A DNA stretch of 64,000 nt, from positions 1-64,000 of the forward strand of contig NZ_JACZFQ010000048.1 in the NCBI RefSeq assembly GCF_014904755.1, written 5' to 3'. Both the position numbers and the translations under genes were made by a program. This stretch comes from Neoluteolibacter marinus. GTDB lineage: Bacteria > Verrucomicrobiota > Verrucomicrobiia > Verrucomicrobiales > Akkermansiaceae. Below are positions 62,658-64,000 of this stretch, piece after piece; within the stretch, counting starts at the first letter, position 1, and every line of letters starts with the position of its first letter. Under the pieces are notes generated by a model. That model had not been told where the DNA came from. It made no database searches and saw only the letters and a list, made by a program, of their open reading frames with translations.

Positions 62658-62684
62658 CCAGGCAGAACTGACAGCTTTCGAAAA

Positions 62685-63809
62685 GTGGACAGCACCACCA
62701 AACACCGCACCGTCGCCCGCGAGCTCGCCGGCGAGATCCTCGCGGGCAAGTACCGGCAAAGCGGCCGGCTGCCCAGCGAGACCCAGCTGGTCAAGCGTTT
62801 CGGGGTCTCGCGGCCAACCATCGGGCGGGCCCTCCGCACACTCCAGGACGACGGCCTGATCGAGCGCCGCGCGGGTTCAGGCACCTATGTCCGGTCGGAC
62901 AAGTCGCGTGCGGCCACCGGTCATGCCACCCGCGCCCAAATCGGCATGATCGTGCCCAGCCTCCGCCAGACCGAGATCTTCGAGTCGATCTGCGGCGAAC
63001 TCGCCAGCCTCGCCCGGGTCCACGACTACGGCTTGTGCCTGGACGCCAGCACCCCGCCGGGAACCGAGGCGAAGATGACCGTCGAGGAGGCCGAGACCCT
63101 CTGCGCCCGCTTCATCGAAAGCGGGGTTGCCGGGGTCTTCTTCGTCCCCTTCGAGCACCAGGCCGACCGCGAGGCATCGAACCGGCGGATCACCGAGCGG
63201 CTGCGCCAGGCCGGCATCCCGGTGGTCCTGATCGACCGCGACATCGGCCCCTTCCCCACCCGCAGCGAATACGACCTCGTCGGGGTGGACAACTTCGCCG
63301 GCGGCTACCTGCTCGCCAGCCACCTGATCAAGCTGGGCATGAAACGTCTCGGCTACGTGACCCGGCCGCTCACCGCATCGACGGTCGACGCCCGCATCGC
63401 CGGCGCACGGATCGCGATGCTCGACCACGGCCTGGAATGCCGCCAGCCCTTCGTTCACTCCGGCGTTCCGACCGACCTGAAATTCGTCCGCCGTTTCGCC
63501 CAGGGCCGGAACCTCGACGCCGTCCTCTGCACCAGCGACCACATCGCCGCGCAGCTCCTCCAGTCGCTGAACCGCATCGGCGTCAGGGTGCCCCAGGACC
63601 TGCGGGTGGTCGGCTTCGACAACGTGCGCTTCGCCAGCCTGCTGACGGTCCCGCTGACGACGATGGAGCAGCCCTGCCGCGACATAGCCCTCACCGCCTT
63701 CAACGCCCTGCAGGAGAGGATCGCCAGCTCCACCCTGCCGCCCCGGACCCTGATGACGACCCCGCGGCTGGTGGTGCGCGAAAGCTGCGGCGCCTACCTG
63801 CATCCATGA
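62685..63809 (+). CDS. GntR-type HTH / LacI-type sugar-binding regulator
   Basis: A 374-residue transcription factor. The GTG start is MDSTTKHRTVARELAGEI. Residues 5-70 are a GntR winged helix (LPSETQLVKRFGVSRPTIG, then GLIERRAGSGTYV). From about 85 to the end it is a LacI/periplasmic-binding-type domain (QIGMIVPSL, VVLIDRDIG, VGVDNFAGGYLLASHLI, LCTSDHIAAQLLQSL, VGFDNVRFASLLTVPLTTMEQP). Hybrids of GntR DNA-binding and LacI-like ligand domains are known (AraR type). The gene is divergent from the porter over an inverted-repeat operator candidate and should sense the sugar taken up, most likely fructose or an oligosaccharide. The operator sequence is an inference. Confidence 0.85.
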   Translation: MDSTTKHRTVARELAGEILAGKYRQSGRLPSETQLVKRFGVSRPTIGRALRTLQDDGLIERRAGSGTYVRSDKSRAATGHATRAQIGMIVPSLRQTEIFESICGELASLARVHDYGLCLDASTPPGTEAKMTVEEAETLCARFIESGVAGVFFVPFEHQADREASNRRITERLRQAGIPVVLIDRDIGPFPTRSEYDLVGVDNFAGGYLLASHLIKLGMKRLGYVTRPLTASTVDARIAGARIAMLDHGLECRQPFVHSGVPTDLKFVRRFAQGRNLDAVLCTSDHIAAQLLQSLNRIGVRVPQDLRVVGFDNVRFASLLTVPLTTMEQPCRDIALTAFNALQERIASSTLPPRTLMTTPRLVVRESCGAYLHP

Positions 63810-63818
63810 GGCTCCCGG

Positions 63819-64000
63819 TCAGCGCGGCCCGCCGAGGTGATCCTTGAAAAAGTCGACGCGCCGGCGCTGCGCATAGCGGTCCTCGCCGCCGCCATGGTTG
63901 CGGCCGGTCATCGGCAGGAACTCGAAGTCCTTGTCGGCGTCGATCAGCGCGTTGATCACCTGGTAGGTCGACGACGGGTCGACGTTGGTGTCCACCTCGC
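63819..64000 (-). CDS. C-terminus of S9-family (prolyl oligopeptidase/DPP IV-like) peptidase (5' truncated by window edge)
   Basis: The last 60 codons of a leftward gene running off the right edge. They contain EVDTNVDPSSTYQVINALIDA and MTGRNHGGGEDRYAQRR, then VDFFKDHLGGPR and stop. The (D/E)xNV-P...AL and NHGxG pattern with the (R/Y)xRRRxDFFxxHL end is the catalytic-domain C-terminus of S9 peptidases; the histidine in NHG would be the catalytic His. The rest of the protein, including propeller and serine, lies outside the window. Confidence 0.7.
   Translation of the reverse strand, partial: EVDTNVDPSSTYQVINALIDADKDFEFLPMTGRNHGGGEDRYAQRRRVDFFKDHLGGPR

Overview
The window is high-GC, densely coded bacterial DNA with no rRNA, tRNA or CRISPR array that I could find. 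The gene set points to Verrucomicrobiota (a Luteolibacter/Haloferula-like Verrucomicrobiales). It has several giant secreted proteins built from autotransporter-associated beta-strand repeats (PATR) with a shared D-x-D-x-D-G / NGLE(F/W) C-terminal module, a DUF1080 protein, sorbosone-dehydrogenase/cytochrome c fusions, a Tat-type Gfo/Idh/MocA oxidoreductase and an ELWxxDGT-repeat protein. The taxonomic call is an inference from these families; no marker gene is present.

Layout. (1) 1-3257: left-truncated sugar-dehydrogenase/LamG protein and a small RNase H-like exonuclease. (2) 3326-19726: three giant PATR surface proteins interleaved with two FAD-dependent tryptophan-halogenase homologues and one 35-residue membrane peptide, closed by strong terminators. 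(3) 20032-25499: stand-alone CoaC, Tat-secreted oxidoreductase plus nucleoside-type transporter, FGE-like lipoprotein and a secreted hypothetical protein. (4) 25583-29158: ELWxxDGT repeat protein. (5) 29453-42373: a defence-like island of two divergent, translationally coupled three-gene operons around a 242-bp AT-richer intergenic region. Leftward: Ala-rich protein, SIR2-domain protein, SMC/RecF-like ATPase. Rightward: endolysin-like protein, TIR-SLOG protein, membrane patatin. (6) 42457-49754: housekeeping-type genes (LolC/E-like permease, alpha/beta hydrolase, TerC, DUF1080, sorbosone dehydrogenase/diheme cytochrome, small membrane protein). (7) 49901-63809: a fructan-utilisation locus with two GH32 enzymes, a PATR/lectin-like partner, fructokinase, sugar porter, a coupled 157-residue protein and a GntR/LacI-type regulator. 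(8) 63819-64000: the 3' end of an S9 peptidase.

How the genes work together. In the fructan locus the large secreted GH32 would cut polymer outside the cell, a lectin-like module repeated in the enzyme and its neighbour may hold the glycan, the porter imports sugar, fructokinase phosphorylates it, and the regulator responds. Candidate operators are a perfect CTGTCATGACAG palindrome before the first GH32, a one-mismatch copy before the next gene, and a dyad between porter and regulator. In the island both operons carry an NAD-consuming-type domain (SIR2; TIR) beside a sensor-like or lytic partner (SMC-like ATPase; SLOG, phospholipase, peptidoglycan hydrolase), as expected for abortive-infection systems. 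The rightward operon (lysin + TIR-SLOG + membrane patatin) is the best candidate for an undescribed system; the leftward one may be a Lamassu-like variant.
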